The notes below the pieces were generated by a model, which saw only the letters and a program-made list of their open reading frames with translations, was not told the origin of the DNA and made no database searches. A DNA stretch of 64,000 nucleotides. It comes from Dyadobacter sp. CY343 (GTDB lineage Bacteria; Bacteroidota; Bacteroidia; Cytophagales; Spirosomataceae). The DNA lies in contig NZ_JAJUXK010000005.1 of NCBI RefSeq assembly GCF_021390335.1, positions 310,001-374,000 on the forward strand. Reading direction: 5' to 3'. Positions 47,992 to 57,434 of this stretch are shown here, one piece after another; the first letter of the stretch is position 1; every line of letters begins with the position of its first letter. The position numbers and the translations under genes were made by a program.

Positions 47992-48552
47992 TTACATATT
48001 TTCCAGGTTCTGTGTCCTGGTCTGGCTTTGACGGGTATAAGATGAAGGCGAAATACCAGTTACTTTTTTAAATTGATTTGACAAATGGGAGACGCTGCTG
48101 TAATGCAGTTTGTGGGAAATTTCGGTGAGATTCAATTCCTTATATGCCAGCAGCTCTTTTACAAGTTCTATTCGGTGGTTGATAATAAATTGGCGGATAC
48201 TGATCCCGGTTTCTTCGGTAAATATATTTGACAAATAAGTGTAATCGTAGCCTAGTTTTTGGCTGATATAATCAGAATAATTCGTCTTCGGCGGATCTTC
48301 ATCATTGTGCACCATTTCCACGATAACCGTCTTGATCTTTTCGATCAGGATGCTCCTTTTATCTTCAATTAATTCCAGCCCCGACTTACTCAAATTTTCC
48401 CTCAAAAGCTGACGTTCCGCGGTAGTGATATCCTGCATTAATTTAACAACGCAAAGGTCTATCCTGACAAATTCCAGTCCGAGTTTATGTAACTCGTCCC
48501 TGACCATCAGCTTACACCTCAGACTCACCATATTTTTAATATATACGAACAT
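47992..48552 (-). CDS. AraC-family transcriptional regulator
   Basis: 186 residues. The C-terminal AraC domain (about 75-180) has two helix-turn-helix units: YISQKLGYDYTYLSNIFTEE and LNLTEISHKLHYSSVSHLSN, then QFKKVTGISPSSY. The N-terminal about 70 residues are helical and show no cupin, PAS or receiver fold, so no ligand-binding domain is evident. It lies 108 nt upstream of the PAS kinase on the same strand and could regulate that block. The first ATG is taken; an internal Met at residue 8 or 16 is also possible. Confidence 0.9.
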   Translation of the reverse strand: MFVYIKNMVSLRCKLMVRDELHKLGLEFVRIDLCVVKLMQDITTAERQLLRENLSKSGLELIEDKRSILIEKIKTVIVEMVHNDEDPPKTNYSDYISQKLGYDYTYLSNIFTEETGISIRQFIINHRIELVKELLAYKELNLTEISHKLHYSSVSHLSNQFKKVTGISPSSYTRQSQTRTQNLENM

Positions 48553-48738
48553 ATTTCAGAAGGGTTAACACGGAGTAACTACTATAAATATCTGATCCTA
48601 AACCTGGGTATCGGATTCAAGTGAAGGTAGGGCAAAGCTTAAATCTAAAAGGTGATTTGACGCACGAAAAGTAGTGACCGTGCGCAAAGAATGCCTGGGA
48701 GACAATCAGCGGTACATGCAAATGGGAAACGTTCGGGC

Positions 48739-49905
48739 TTACAAAGTTTGCCCGGAGTCTTTTACGCTGACATCAAAAATTCCCGTGAGTACTTTGTCAT
48801 TCCGCTTGACCTGTAAGAAAAGCCTGTATTGGCCGGCTTTGGGGAATGAATAGGGGAAAGTAATGCGGTTTGAATGGTCCATTCCCATCATTCCGCTACC
48901 GTTTGTTTCGTACATACCCATTTCGGTCATGAGATATTCCTCCCTCTCCGGGACTGACATCGCCTTTAGCCGCGCCAGATAAGTGTCGACAGTATCCCGG
49001 AAAGCGAGGGGGCTGTTCACGAGTTGCGTAGTATCGGCCAGCCGATTTTTGAAGATCTGTTCCGGGGTTTTTGAAAATGATCCTGCCGGGCGCAAATGAA
49101 TAAACACCGAACCATCGGAGCGGACAACCGCCAGGTGGCCCAATATACCCAGGTAAGGTTCTGGCAGGCAGGCGCTTCCGTCGGGATTGAATAGTTCGAA
49201 GTTGAGCTCGTAAGCTTTTCCAGCTTCCAATGCTTCATTTTGTTTCCCCTCCATGATCGCATAAGAACCATCTTCGAAAGCAAGTTTTACCCCGGGCAAT
49301 CCGCAGATCACAAAATTCTCGCCCGGCTTTGCTTTTCGCGGCGCGCTGATCGGGTTGGTTACCACGTAAGTATCTTCCCCAAAAACCACCTCTGACTGAA
49401 CTAATGCAGCTTCTTGCCCAGGAATAACGAGCGTATCTGTGATGGTTTCTACGAGTCCGGAATCGGTTACTACATCGGCATATACGAGGTATTTTCCGGC
49501 GGGAACGTTGGGTAATTCGGATTCAAAGGTGGTACTATCTTTTCTCTCAGGGTGAATGCGGGCAAACGCGTCGAAGCCGGGAATGCGTATCAGAAAAGTG
49601 TGCATGAGTTTTCCTTGGCTGGGAATCAATGTACTTAGCACACTTCCCCTTCCTTCCTGCCGCCAGTTGGTTGTGTCTACCTTTAATTGGAAAATACGCT
49701 GGTTATTTTCAGTTCTAACGGATGTATTTCCCTGTAAAGTCCTGGAATTAAGCTGGTTGTTGCAACCAAATGCTATAAACCAGATCGTAAATAGGAAACC
49801 TGCGGGAAGTGCAAACAGCCATAAATTTTTCAGCGCAAATATTTTTCTTGGAACAGTCCGATCCTGCCCGTTTGCAGCGGTGGACCGGCGGGGTTTCATT
49901 TCCAT
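48739..49905 (-). CDS. Membrane-anchored extracellular beta-domain protein (YtkA/FixH-like C-terminus)
   Basis: 388 residues. A basic N-terminus leads to one membrane span (LWLFALPAGFLFTIWFIAFG, about 30-49) and a Cys just after it, so it is a membrane or lipid-anchored exported protein. Beta-rich regions follow. The segment LGILGHLAVVRSDGSVFIHL with nearby RPAGSFSK is typical of a domain seen beside copper and redox proteins, and the last part (FPYSFPKAGQYRLFLQVKRN) resembles YtkA/FixH-type folds. A Met/His stretch GMYETNGSGMMGMDH (about 330-345) could bind copper; this is inference. It follows the DUF2147 gene by 9 nt. Confidence 0.75.
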   Translation of the reverse strand: MEMKPRRSTAANGQDRTVPRKIFALKNLWLFALPAGFLFTIWFIAFGCNNQLNSRTLQGNTSVRTENNQRIFQLKVDTTNWRQEGRGSVLSTLIPSQGKLMHTFLIRIPGFDAFARIHPERKDSTTFESELPNVPAGKYLVYADVVTDSGLVETITDTLVIPGQEAALVQSEVVFGEDTYVVTNPISAPRKAKPGENFVICGLPGVKLAFEDGSYAIMEGKQNEALEAGKAYELNFELFNPDGSACLPEPYLGILGHLAVVRSDGSVFIHLRPAGSFSKTPEQIFKNRLADTTQLVNSPLAFRDTVDTYLARLKAMSVPEREEYLMTEMGMYETNGSGMMGMDHSNRITFPYSFPKAGQYRLFLQVKRNDKVLTGIFDVSVKDSGQTL

Positions 49906-49914
49906 ACCAGTTAA

Positions 49915-50313
49915 CTAGTTTGCCCGCGTCCAATGCATTGATTTCCCGAACGTCGGCATACCTACCCAGCCGCGTACTTCCAGCTTGCCGTCGCTTCCGA
50001 CTTTCAGTCTGCCGCTGTACCATTTGTTATTTCGCGGATCGTAAATTTTCCCGCCTTCCAGCGTTTGCTTGTCTACAATCGAAAAATCCTTGAATATCAC
50101 CGCGCCGACTTCACCGTTTTTAATGGCCTTGGAAGGATCCTTTATCCAGGTTATTGTCCCGCAATACTTATTGCCGCAGGGCGCGATCGTGATCTTGGAG
50201 GTTTGCACGCCAGGGTACCAGTTGCCTTCGGTAATATGTTTAGCCGCAGGCTTCATGGATAATAAAACGGTACTGCCCAGCAGGAATAGGGAATATAATA
50301 TTCTGGTACGCAT
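49915..50313 (-). CDS. DUF2147 secreted protein
   Basis: 132 residues from the ATG at 50313, which gives a signal peptide (ILYSLFLLGSTVLLSM). An upstream ATG at 50355 adds 14 residues. The DUF2147 lipocalin-like domain shows ITEGNWYPGVQTSKITIAPC, YCGTITWIKDP, YDPRNNKWYSGRLKV and LEVRGWVGMPTFGKSMHW. Two Cys (about 48 and 53) are in the place that often forms a disulfide in this family. It is the first gene of a short leftward unit with the membrane-anchored protein. It is divergent from the sigma gene across 238 nt. Confidence 0.9.
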   Translation of the reverse strand: MRTRILYSLFLLGSTVLLSMKPAAKHITEGNWYPGVQTSKITIAPCGNKYCGTITWIKDPSKAIKNGEVGAVIFKDFSIVDKQTLEGGKIYDPRNNKWYSGRLKVGSDGKLEVRGWVGMPTFGKSMHWTRAN

Positions 50314-50479
50314 ATCAGGAATCGAGATTGATCGGAGATGAATATAGGATTTCAATCATAACTAAAATACCATACCCACGATTATCATGCAACGTAACGA
50401 TCATTTTGCTGATAGATTTTAGCGGGCGATGTAGGAAGTATAACCGTTAAATAAGTAGGGTTAAGATTATTCAGTGAAA

Positions 50480-50494
50480 AAATATTAAATATTT
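50480..50494. promoter_or_regulatory. 15-bp AT palindrome in the DUF2147/sigma divergent region
   Basis: AAATATTAAATATTT is a perfect 7-bp inverted repeat around one base, 57 nt upstream of the sigma start codon. Being only A and T it may be chance, but its place in a divergent promoter region fits an operator. Confidence 0.3.
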
Positions 50495-50551
50495 CGTAAA
50501 ACCATAGGTTAGATTTCCCGTCAAAAACACTCGTTATTAAAACAGTCGCTG

Positions 50552-51142
50552 ATGAAAAAACGCCCGGCGGGAATTGACGAGAAACATCTTTGGCAGGAAT
50601 ACCGGGCGGGCAACATCCTTGCACTAGGTAATATCATGCAATCGCTCTATCCTGACCTGTTTCACTGGGGCATGCGGTTGTACGGCGAAAGGGAGTTTGT
50701 GAAAGACTGTATCCAGGAAGTGTTTCTGAACCTGTGGAAACTGCATGGAACGATCGGGGAGGTTGAAAATGTGAAAGGCTATTTGCTAATGGTGCTGAAA
50801 ATTCACATGCTGCGCGAACTGTCTGACAAAAATCAGATGCTGCAAGCGTGCATTGACGACGATTACACGTTTGCGGTCGAATTCTCGGCCGACTCGCAGA
50901 TGATTGAAGAAGAGCACGAGATATACCAGTTTCGCACGCTGGAAAAAGTGCTCAATTCACTGCCGCAGCGACAAAAAGAATTGATATACCTGCGCTTTTA
51001 CCAGAATCTGAGTTTCGAGCAGATCGCTTCCGTGATGAATCTTGGCCGGCAATCTGCTTATAACCTGTTTCAAAAATCATTGAATAGCCTTCGCAAGAAC
51101 TGGCCGGTCGTAGTCCTGTTGTCTTTGCTGTTTGGCGTGTAG
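50552..51142 (+). CDS. ECF-type RNA polymerase sigma-70 factor
   Basis: 196 residues. Region 2 is DCIQEVFLNLWKLHGTI (about 50-66), region 4 LPQRQKELIYLRFYQNLS followed by FEQIASVMNLGRQSAYNLFQ (about 133-185). The C-terminus is hydrophobic (VVVLLSLLFGV), as in the left-hand sigma gene. It is the first gene of a rightward operon: FecR starts 30 nt downstream, then SusC, SusD, PSD1 and DUF1501 genes. The regulon is probably that operon. Confidence 0.94.
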   Translation: MKKRPAGIDEKHLWQEYRAGNILALGNIMQSLYPDLFHWGMRLYGEREFVKDCIQEVFLNLWKLHGTIGEVENVKGYLLMVLKIHMLRELSDKNQMLQACIDDDYTFAVEFSADSQMIEEEHEIYQFRTLEKVLNSLPQRQKELIYLRFYQNLSFEQIASVMNLGRQSAYNLFQKSLNSLRKNWPVVVLLSLLFGV

Positions 51143-51172
51143 TTCTAACAAAATAATCAATCCGGGAAGAAG

Positions 51173-52246
51173 ATGAAGAATTACGCCGCCTATTTACTGG
51201 AAGATTTTGCAGGAGACGACGACTTCCGTGACTGGGTGCACGGAGACCGGAGAAAGGAAGATTTTTGGAGGAATTTTCTGAAACAATATCCTGAAAAAGC
51301 CGAAGTCATGCAGCGGGCAGAGCAGATCATTCGTGCTTCGCATGTGGCGGAAGAAGCCCTGAGCGGAATGGAAATCAGACGCGAAGTAGACCGTTTTCTG
51401 GAAACAGCGAACCAGGCTCATCGAAGCGACACTAGCCGATTTCATCTCAGGCGATGGCTGGCTGCGGCGGCGGTATTGCTGGTCACGCTGTTAGCGGGCT
51501 GGCAGTTGTTTCTGCGTGATAAAAATGTGATTTCTAAAAACAATAACACATCATTGACTGCCCCACGACTGGTACAAACGGCCAACGACACGGAAGCACC
51601 GATCCGCGTAGCATTGGCAGATGGTTCGGTGGTTGTGCTCAGTCCGAAAAGCAGTATCGGTTATCCTTCCGAGTTCAAAGGCGCCGAGCGAAAAGTGTAT
51701 CTGAAAGGAGAAGCTGTTTTTTCAGTCACGCGTTCGTCCCGGCCGTTCATGGTGTGCACCGGCGATATGGTGACGAAGGTACTGGGTACGCGCTTCGTAG
51801 TGCGTGCATTTGAGCAGGACAAGAAAATCAGCGTTCAGGTTCAATCCGGCAAGGTTTCGGTCTATTCCACCAAACAGGTAGCATCTGCCAATGTCCGCGA
51901 GCGGAGTGGCGTGATACTAACCGCGAACCAGGCTGCGATCTTCGAAAAGGAACAAAACCTGGTATCCAAAACGCTCGTCGCGAATCCGATGCCGATTACC
52001 AAGGATAGCAAGGTGACTAATCATGAATATGATGAAGTGTCGCTTCCGGTTATCCTGCGGGAATTGGAGAAGGGTTATGGTATTGCGATCCAGTTTGATG
52101 AAGAGAGTTTCCGTAAATGCCGGATCACTGCAAACCTTTCGAACGAAACACTTTTTGAGAAACTCGACCTGCTTTGCAAGACCGTCAGTGCGAGCTATGA
52201 GATTGTAGATGGGCAGATTACAATAGCGGGCCCAGGCTGTCACTGA
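51173..52246 (+). CDS. FecR-family anti-sigma factor
   Basis: 357 residues. A cytoplasmic N-terminus (about 1-90), one membrane span (WLAAAAVLLVTLLAGWQLFL, about 100-119) and a periplasmic FecR domain (VALADGSVVVLSPKSSIGYP, YLKGEAVFSV) followed by a DUF4974-like C-terminal domain (about 285-355) that ends ITIAGPGCH. Same layout as the left-hand FecR, with a similar Cys near the C-terminus. It lies 30 nt after the sigma gene and about 150 nt before the SusC gene. Confidence 0.95.
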   Translation: MKNYAAYLLEDFAGDDDFRDWVHGDRRKEDFWRNFLKQYPEKAEVMQRAEQIIRASHVAEEALSGMEIRREVDRFLETANQAHRSDTSRFHLRRWLAAAAVLLVTLLAGWQLFLRDKNVISKNNNTSLTAPRLVQTANDTEAPIRVALADGSVVVLSPKSSIGYPSEFKGAERKVYLKGEAVFSVTRSSRPFMVCTGDMVTKVLGTRFVVRAFEQDKKISVQVQSGKVSVYSTKQVASANVRERSGVILTANQAAIFEKEQNLVSKTLVANPMPITKDSKVTNHEYDEVSLPVILRELEKGYGIAIQFDEESFRKCRITANLSNETLFEKLDLLCKTVSASYEIVDGQITIAGPGCH

Positions 52247-52253
52247 TCCAAGA

Positions 52254-52287
52254 CTTACTATTCCTAAATAAGCTTACTATTCCTAAA
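52254..52287 (+). repeat. Two 15-nt direct repeats, period 19, after FecR
   Basis: CTTACTATTCCTAAA occurs at 52254-52268 and 52273-52287 without mismatch, 4 nt apart. The pair lies just after the FecR stop and about 110 nt before the SusC start, where a regulator-binding site or a processed-transcript boundary could be. Confidence 0.6.
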
Positions 52288-52317
52288 CCTTTCAAAAAAT
52301 GACGTGATCAAACTACC

Positions 52318-52350
52318 AAAAAAAATCGGCAATGGAAGCACCACTGCCGA
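52318..52350 (-). promoter_or_regulatory. Hairpin with flanking A8/T8 run in the SusC leader
   Basis: Arms 52326-52331 and 52345-52350 (6 bp), one A/C mismatch, then 3 more pairs (52333-52335 with 52341-52343) around a 5-nt loop. Eight A at 52318-52325 precede it. On the minus strand this is a stem plus T8, the form of a terminator for antisense transcription; on the plus strand it is a leader hairpin before SusC. Confidence 0.45.
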
Positions 52351-52395
52351 CAGGTTAACCTCCACTGAATGTCCACTCGCCAAAGTTAAAATTCA

Positions 52396-55300
52396 GTGAA
52401 AAATTCCGTTAAACGAACCTTTAACCTTGAACAAAACTATGAAAAAAATGCTGCCCGGCAATTTGCGGCTAGACTAATGAGATTCTCTCTGATACAGTTT
52501 CTGATCATGCTGACAGTAATGGGCATATCGTTTGCGCATGACTCGAACGCCCAGCAATACCTTGATCGCAGGCTGAGCATTGATGCACAGAACGTGCACT
52601 TTAAGAAGGTCCTTTCGGATATTGAAAAGTCTACGGACGTCCGTTTCGTGTACAGCTCCCAGGTCATCGAATCTGGCCGGATGATCACGATCCGCCAGCA
52701 AAATATGACGCTGGGGCACGTGTTGCAGGTGCTTTTAACGCCATTGCAGATCAATTATGAACTTGTCGGTAAAAAGATCGTGCTTTCAAGCAACACCCGA
52801 GACAACCGCCAGTCGGAGGCAAATCCGGGTGCCGACCCGGACCCGGAGCATATTGCCGAATTGCGGATGACAACGGGAAAGGTGACCGATGACAAGGGAC
52901 TTACACTGGCCGGCGTGAATGTGGTATTGAAAGGTACCCAGATCGGCACCACAACGGATACTGAGGGCCAGTACTCACTCGACGTGCAGTCGGACGGGAT
53001 ATTGGTTTTTAGTTTTGTTGGATATAAAAGTCAGGAAGTGGCCACAGGCGGGCGTACGGAAGTTTCGGTGAGCCTCGTTGCCGAGGACAGAGCTTTGGAA
53101 GAGATTGTGGTAGTAGGTTACGGCACTCAGAAGCAAAGGGAAGTGACGGGCTCCATCGCTACTTTGCAGGCGGCGCAGCTGGAAGATCAGCCGGTAGGGC
53201 AGTTTGCCCAGAAGTTGCAGGGGCGCATCGCGGGGGTGCAGATCAACCAGGCCACGGGCGTACCAGGAAGCGGCATGACGATCCGGATCCGCGGCGCGGC
53301 GTCCATCAATGCAGGTAACTCGCCGCTTTATGTGGTCGACGGTTTCCCGATCGTAGGGGACATTAACAATATCAACCCCAATGAAATTGAAACCTTCTCT
53401 GTCCTGAAAGGCGCTTCGGCTGCGGCATTGTATGGTTCACGTGCCGCAAATGGCGTGGTACTGATCACCACCAAACAGGCGAAACCGGGCAAGACGGCGA
53501 TCCAGTTCAGTGCTACTTTCGGTGTAGCGAATGTGCCGCAAAAGGGACGCGCGAAGCTGATGAATTCAAAAGAGTTTTTGCAGGACCGGAAGGCGATTTT
53601 TGAGGATAAGATCAAATACGAAGGATACACCGGCGGAATTCCTGAGCTGTACCAAAACCCGGAAGCCTGGACCGGGCCCGATACCGATTGGTACGAGGAA
53701 CTGCTGCAACCGGCGGGACAGAATAGCTATAACCTGTCGTTAATGACGAATAAGGACAATTTCAGCTCGGCTACCACCGTCGGTTATTACAAGGAAAAAG
53801 GCGCTGTGATCAATAGCGATTTCCAGCGTTTCTCTTTGCGTACCAACAATGAATACCGGGTCAATAAGGCGATCAGAGTGGGCATAAATGTGGCGCCGAC
53901 TTACCAGGTGGGCAATAACCCGACCAATTCTAGTGATGATTTTTCGAATGGGGACGGATTTTACAGCCTGATCTACTCGGCGATCATCACGCCGCCGATT
54001 TTTTCACCCTACGAAACAAATCCGGATGGTACGAAAAAGGTGAGTTTTTCTGGTCCGGGGTTATTTACTTTTCCAAACTGGAAACGGTCGCTGGAAGAAA
54101 CCACCAATAAAAGTTCTTCCACGCGCGTCCTCGCGAATGCTTATGCCGAGGTTGATTTTCTGAAAGATTTTCGGTTCAAAAGTTCGGTATCGATCGATTT
54201 GCAGGATCGGAGGCAGCGTACTTTCAGCCCGTCCACTGTCGGAACGATTTTCGCAAATGCGCCCAAGCTGGCTGTCGGTTCCTATCGTACCAGTCAATAC
54301 ACTTCCTGGCTGACCGAAAATACATTGAACTATACCAAAACAATCGGCGGCAATCATAATGTAGAGGCGCTGGTAGGGTATTCCGCCCAGCTTTTCAGAC
54401 AGGAAAATAATCTCCTCACAGGAACCAGCTTTCCGGATGACGCAGTGAGCTGGATCGACGCGGCGGCGATTAAAAACGGAGGAAGCAATTCCAGTGAATG
54501 GTCGTTGCTTTCTATGTTCACGCGTTTGAACTACAATTATAAAGGCAAATACCTGCTCGCAGCGTCCATTCGCCGCGACGGTTCGTCCCGTTTCGGGTCT
54601 GAAAATCGCTGGGGCTCGTTCCCGTCGATATCGGCTGGCTGGATCATTTCCGATGAAGCTTTTGCGCAGAGATGGAAGTCTGTCAGTTACCTTAAAATCC
54701 GGTCGGAATACGGCGACGCGGGGAACTTCAATATTGGTAACTACAACCAGTTCGGTAACATCGTGACTTCCAACTATGTATTTGGCGGGGCGCTGGTTCA
54801 GGGCCGGAGTCCTTCCAGTATCGGTAACAATCGACTCACCTGGGAAACCACGCGCGGAATGGATTTCGGATTAGATGTCGGCCTGTTCAACGACCGGATT
54901 TCGCTGACGCTGGACTACTATACCAAACGTACCAAAAACATGCTCTACCAGGTGGATATCCCGGCAGGTACGGGCTTTTCCAACATCCAGGACAATATAG
55001 GGGAGTTCAAATTCTGGGGTTACGAAGTGGGCGCTACTACAAGGAACCTGGTCGGCGCATTGAAATGGACAACTGATTTCAATGTAACCGTGAACAGGAA
55101 CCGCGTAATGAAACTGGGCACTAACAATACACCGATCGGGGGTATCGGTGAATATTCGTCTGATATCTGGAAAACGGAGGTGGGCCGCCCGATGGGACAA
55201 TTTTACGGGTATGTGTTCGATGGGATCTATAAAACGCAGGAGGAGTTTGATTCGCAGGCCAAGCACAGCACTTCCCAGGTCGGCACAGCCCGTATGAAAG

Positions 55301-55857
55301 ACCTCAACAACGACGGCGTGATCGATACAAAAGACCGTACCTACATCGGTAACCCAAGTCCGAAATTTTTGTTCGGGATCAATAACAGTCTCACCTACAA
55401 GAACTTCGATTTGAACCTGGTCTTTTCCGGCGCGGTTGGTAACAAAATGTACTACTCGCTGGCGGAATGGACAGAAACACTCGAAGGGATATTCAATGTG
55501 GAGAAATATATGAAAGACCGGTGGCGGTCGGAGGAGAATCCGGGAGCGGGAATAATCGGTCGGTCGCTGTCTGGTACCACTTCCTTTCCAAGAAGCAATT
55601 CCGACAGGCTGGTGCTCGACGCTTCCTATCTGACACTCAAAAATGTCACGCTGGGATATACATTGCCGCGCCTCACGAAGTTTGTCAGCAAGGCGCGGAT
55701 ATTCGTCAGCATTCAGCAGGCATTTGTATTGACCAAATACAAAGGATCGAACCCGGAAGCCAGCCTGAACGGACTAAATGGACTTCGGGAAGGTGTGGAT
55801 GTGAGCCCGTATCCCGTTCCGCGGACTTCGGCTTTGGGTTTGAATGTAAGCTTCTAA
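52396..55857 (+). CDS. SusC/RagA-type TonB-linked outer membrane protein
   Basis: 1153 residues from a GTG at 52396; an ATG at 52477 (MRFSLIQFLIMLTVMGISFA) is the alternative and would still keep the signal peptide. STN domain (about 65-120), carboxypeptidase-regulatory-like domain (about 155-235), TonB-box-like EEIVVVGYGTQKQREVTG, plug (about 255-370) with IRIRGAASINAGNSPLYVVD and SVLKGASAAALYGSRAANG, then the beta barrel to a C-terminal Phe. It should import a substrate bound by the SusD lipoprotein encoded 18 nt downstream. The STN domain ties it to the sigma/FecR pair upstream. Confidence 0.96.
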   Translation: MKNSVKRTFNLEQNYEKNAARQFAARLMRFSLIQFLIMLTVMGISFAHDSNAQQYLDRRLSIDAQNVHFKKVLSDIEKSTDVRFVYSSQVIESGRMITIRQQNMTLGHVLQVLLTPLQINYELVGKKIVLSSNTRDNRQSEANPGADPDPEHIAELRMTTGKVTDDKGLTLAGVNVVLKGTQIGTTTDTEGQYSLDVQSDGILVFSFVGYKSQEVATGGRTEVSVSLVAEDRALEEIVVVGYGTQKQREVTGSIATLQAAQLEDQPVGQFAQKLQGRIAGVQINQATGVPGSGMTIRIRGAASINAGNSPLYVVDGFPIVGDINNINPNEIETFSVLKGASAAALYGSRAANGVVLITTKQAKPGKTAIQFSATFGVANVPQKGRAKLMNSKEFLQDRKAIFEDKIKYEGYTGGIPELYQNPEAWTGPDTDWYEELLQPAGQNSYNLSLMTNKDNFSSATTVGYYKEKGAVINSDFQRFSLRTNNEYRVNKAIRVGINVAPTYQVGNNPTNSSDDFSNGDGFYSLIYSAIITPPIFSPYETNPDGTKKVSFSGPGLFTFPNWKRSLEETTNKSSSTRVLANAYAEVDFLKDFRFKSSVSIDLQDRRQRTFSPSTVGTIFANAPKLAVGSYRTSQYTSWLTENTLNYTKTIGGNHNVEALVGYSAQLFRQENNLLTGTSFPDDAVSWIDAAAIKNGGSNSSEWSLLSMFTRLNYNYKGKYLLAASIRRDGSSRFGSENRWGSFPSISAGWIISDEAFAQRWKSVSYLKIRSEYGDAGNFNIGNYNQFGNIVTSNYVFGGALVQGRSPSSIGNNRLTWETTRGMDFGLDVGLFNDRISLTLDYYTKRTKNMLYQVDIPAGTGFSNIQDNIGEFKFWGYEVGATTRNLVGALKWTTDFNVTVNRNRVMKLGTNNTPIGGIGEYSSDIWKTEVGRPMGQFYGYVFDGIYKTQEEFDSQAKHSTSQVGTARMKDLNNDGVIDTKDRTYIGNPSPKFLFGINNSLTYKNFDLNLVFSGAVGNKMYYSLAEWTETLEGIFNVEKYMKDRWRSEENPGAGIIGRSLSGTTSFPRSNSDRLVLDASYLTLKNVTLGYTLPRLTKFVSKARIFVSIQQAFVLTKYKGSNPEASLNGLNGLREGVDVSPYPVPRTSALGLNVSF

Positions 55858-55875
55858 TCGCTAACCTTTTACAAG

Positions 55876-57414
55876 ATGAAAAATAGTATATATATCATCC
55901 TTTTACTCACGATCGCATTGAGTTCGTGCTCAGACGAATTTTTGAACCGCGTGCCTGAAAGCTCGGTCACTTCCGGTAACTTTTACGAAACCGAGGCCCA
56001 GTTTGAACAGGCACTAATCGGCGCTTATGCTTCGCTGCGTGCCGGAAAAGGGTCCATTGCTTCCTGGACAATGGGCGAAATGCGGTCGGATAATACCCAT
56101 TTGGAATTCAATAACACAAACCGCGGCGGACAATATATTGAACGAGAGGACACTGATTTTTTTCTGGATAGGGTTGTAAGTGGTGTCGTGGCAGACAAGT
56201 ACAATACCCTTTATGTAGGCGTCGCAAGAACCAATGCTATCCTGGATAATATTCCTAACGCGGCGTTCGGTCAGGCTGCGGTTGACAATATCGTCGCACA
56301 GGCCAAGTTCCTGCGGGCGGTTTATTACTTCGAGCTCGTGCGCTATTTTGGCGGCGTTCCTTTGTATCTCACGACTGTGAAAGCAGCCGGTGAAGCTTAT
56401 ATTCCGAGATCGTCTGTGGAAGAAGTTTATAAAGTGATTTTAGCTGATGTATCCGAAGCGGTTGCCAAGCTGCCGGCACCGACCTTTCCGCAGAGCGGCC
56501 GCGCCAATAAAGGTACCGCGCGTATGCTTTTGGCAGATATTTATCTAACCCAAAAAAACTGGTCGGGCGCAGAAAATGAACTGAAAGCTATTATCGAAAT
56601 GGGTTACTCGCTGCTGCCGGAATATGCTTCTGTGTTCAGCCCGGCTAATAAGAACAGCAGTGAATCTATTTTGGAGATACAATATCAGCAAGGAAATCAG
56701 GGACAGCAAAGTGATTTTTTGTATCCTTTTTTACCATTGGCTTCGGATGTTAAGATCATCACAGGCATTATGTCGCAAAACCGGCAGGGTGGCGGCTGGA
56801 ATGTCCCAACTTATGAAATGATAGAAACGTACGAACCCGGCGATAAGCGACTTACTGCCTCCATTGCTATTGCCGAAGGCACCGGTGTAGTGGGGGATAT
56901 GGTGATAGAGGCGATCAAAAGTCCGGTGGGATATAAAGTGCCGGCTGGAAAACGCGCTTATCCTTTTATCAAAAAATACCTGCACGCCCACAGTCTGGAA
57001 CAGAATACCGACGATAACTTCCCGATCTACCGATATTCCGACGCGCTGCTTTCGATGGCCGAGGCACTGAATGAGCAGGGCAAATCAGCAGACGCGCTGA
57101 AATACCTGAACATGGTACGGCAACGTGCGGGACTCGCCGCCTCCGCCAACACCAACCAGGCGCAACTACGTGATATCATCCTGCACGAACGCCGGGTCGA
57201 ATTTGCATTCGAGAACAAGCGCTGGCTCGATCTTGTGCGAACCGGAAAGGCGATTGAAGTGATGACAAAGAATGGGGAGTATATTAAAAAGGCGCATGCC
57301 GGGGAATCTTACATTCCCGCTAACAGCTACCAGATCACAGAACAAAAACTGCTTTTCCCTATTCCAAACCGGGAGATACTGATCGGGGACCTGCAACAAA
57401 ATCCTGGGTATTGA
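55876..57414 (+). CDS. SusD/RagB-family substrate-binding lipoprotein
   Basis: 512 residues. Lipobox ALSSC (Cys about 18), then DEFLNRVPESSVTSGNFYET, a typical SusD opening. TPR-like helical core with RTNAILDNIPN, AKFLRAVYYFELVRYFGGVP and KGTARMLLADIYLTQKNW, and the conserved C-terminal region with ALLSMAEALNEQGKSADAL, ILHERRVEFAFENKRWLDLV and LFPIPNREI. It binds the substrate at the cell surface and works as a lid on the SusC barrel. It overlaps the next open frame by 4 nt if that gene uses a TTG start. Confidence 0.96.
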   Translation: MKNSIYIILLLTIALSSCSDEFLNRVPESSVTSGNFYETEAQFEQALIGAYASLRAGKGSIASWTMGEMRSDNTHLEFNNTNRGGQYIEREDTDFFLDRVVSGVVADKYNTLYVGVARTNAILDNIPNAAFGQAAVDNIVAQAKFLRAVYYFELVRYFGGVPLYLTTVKAAGEAYIPRSSVEEVYKVILADVSEAVAKLPAPTFPQSGRANKGTARMLLADIYLTQKNWSGAENELKAIIEMGYSLLPEYASVFSPANKNSSESILEIQYQQGNQGQQSDFLYPFLPLASDVKIITGIMSQNRQGGGWNVPTYEMIETYEPGDKRLTASIAIAEGTGVVGDMVIEAIKSPVGYKVPAGKRAYPFIKKYLHAHSLEQNTDDNFPIYRYSDALLSMAEALNEQGKSADALKYLNMVRQRAGLAASANTNQAQLRDIILHERRVEFAFENKRWLDLVRTGKAIEVMTKNGEYIKKAHAGESYIPANSYQITEQKLLFPIPNREILIGDLQQNPGY

Positions 57415-57434
57415 TTAAAACAAAAAATGCTGAA

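Noticed and set aside
48661-48684. 6-bp inverted repeat CGCACG/CGTGCG upstream of the AraC gene
   Set aside because: Loop of 12 nt and no T-run; a GC-rich 6-bp match is expected by chance in a region this size.
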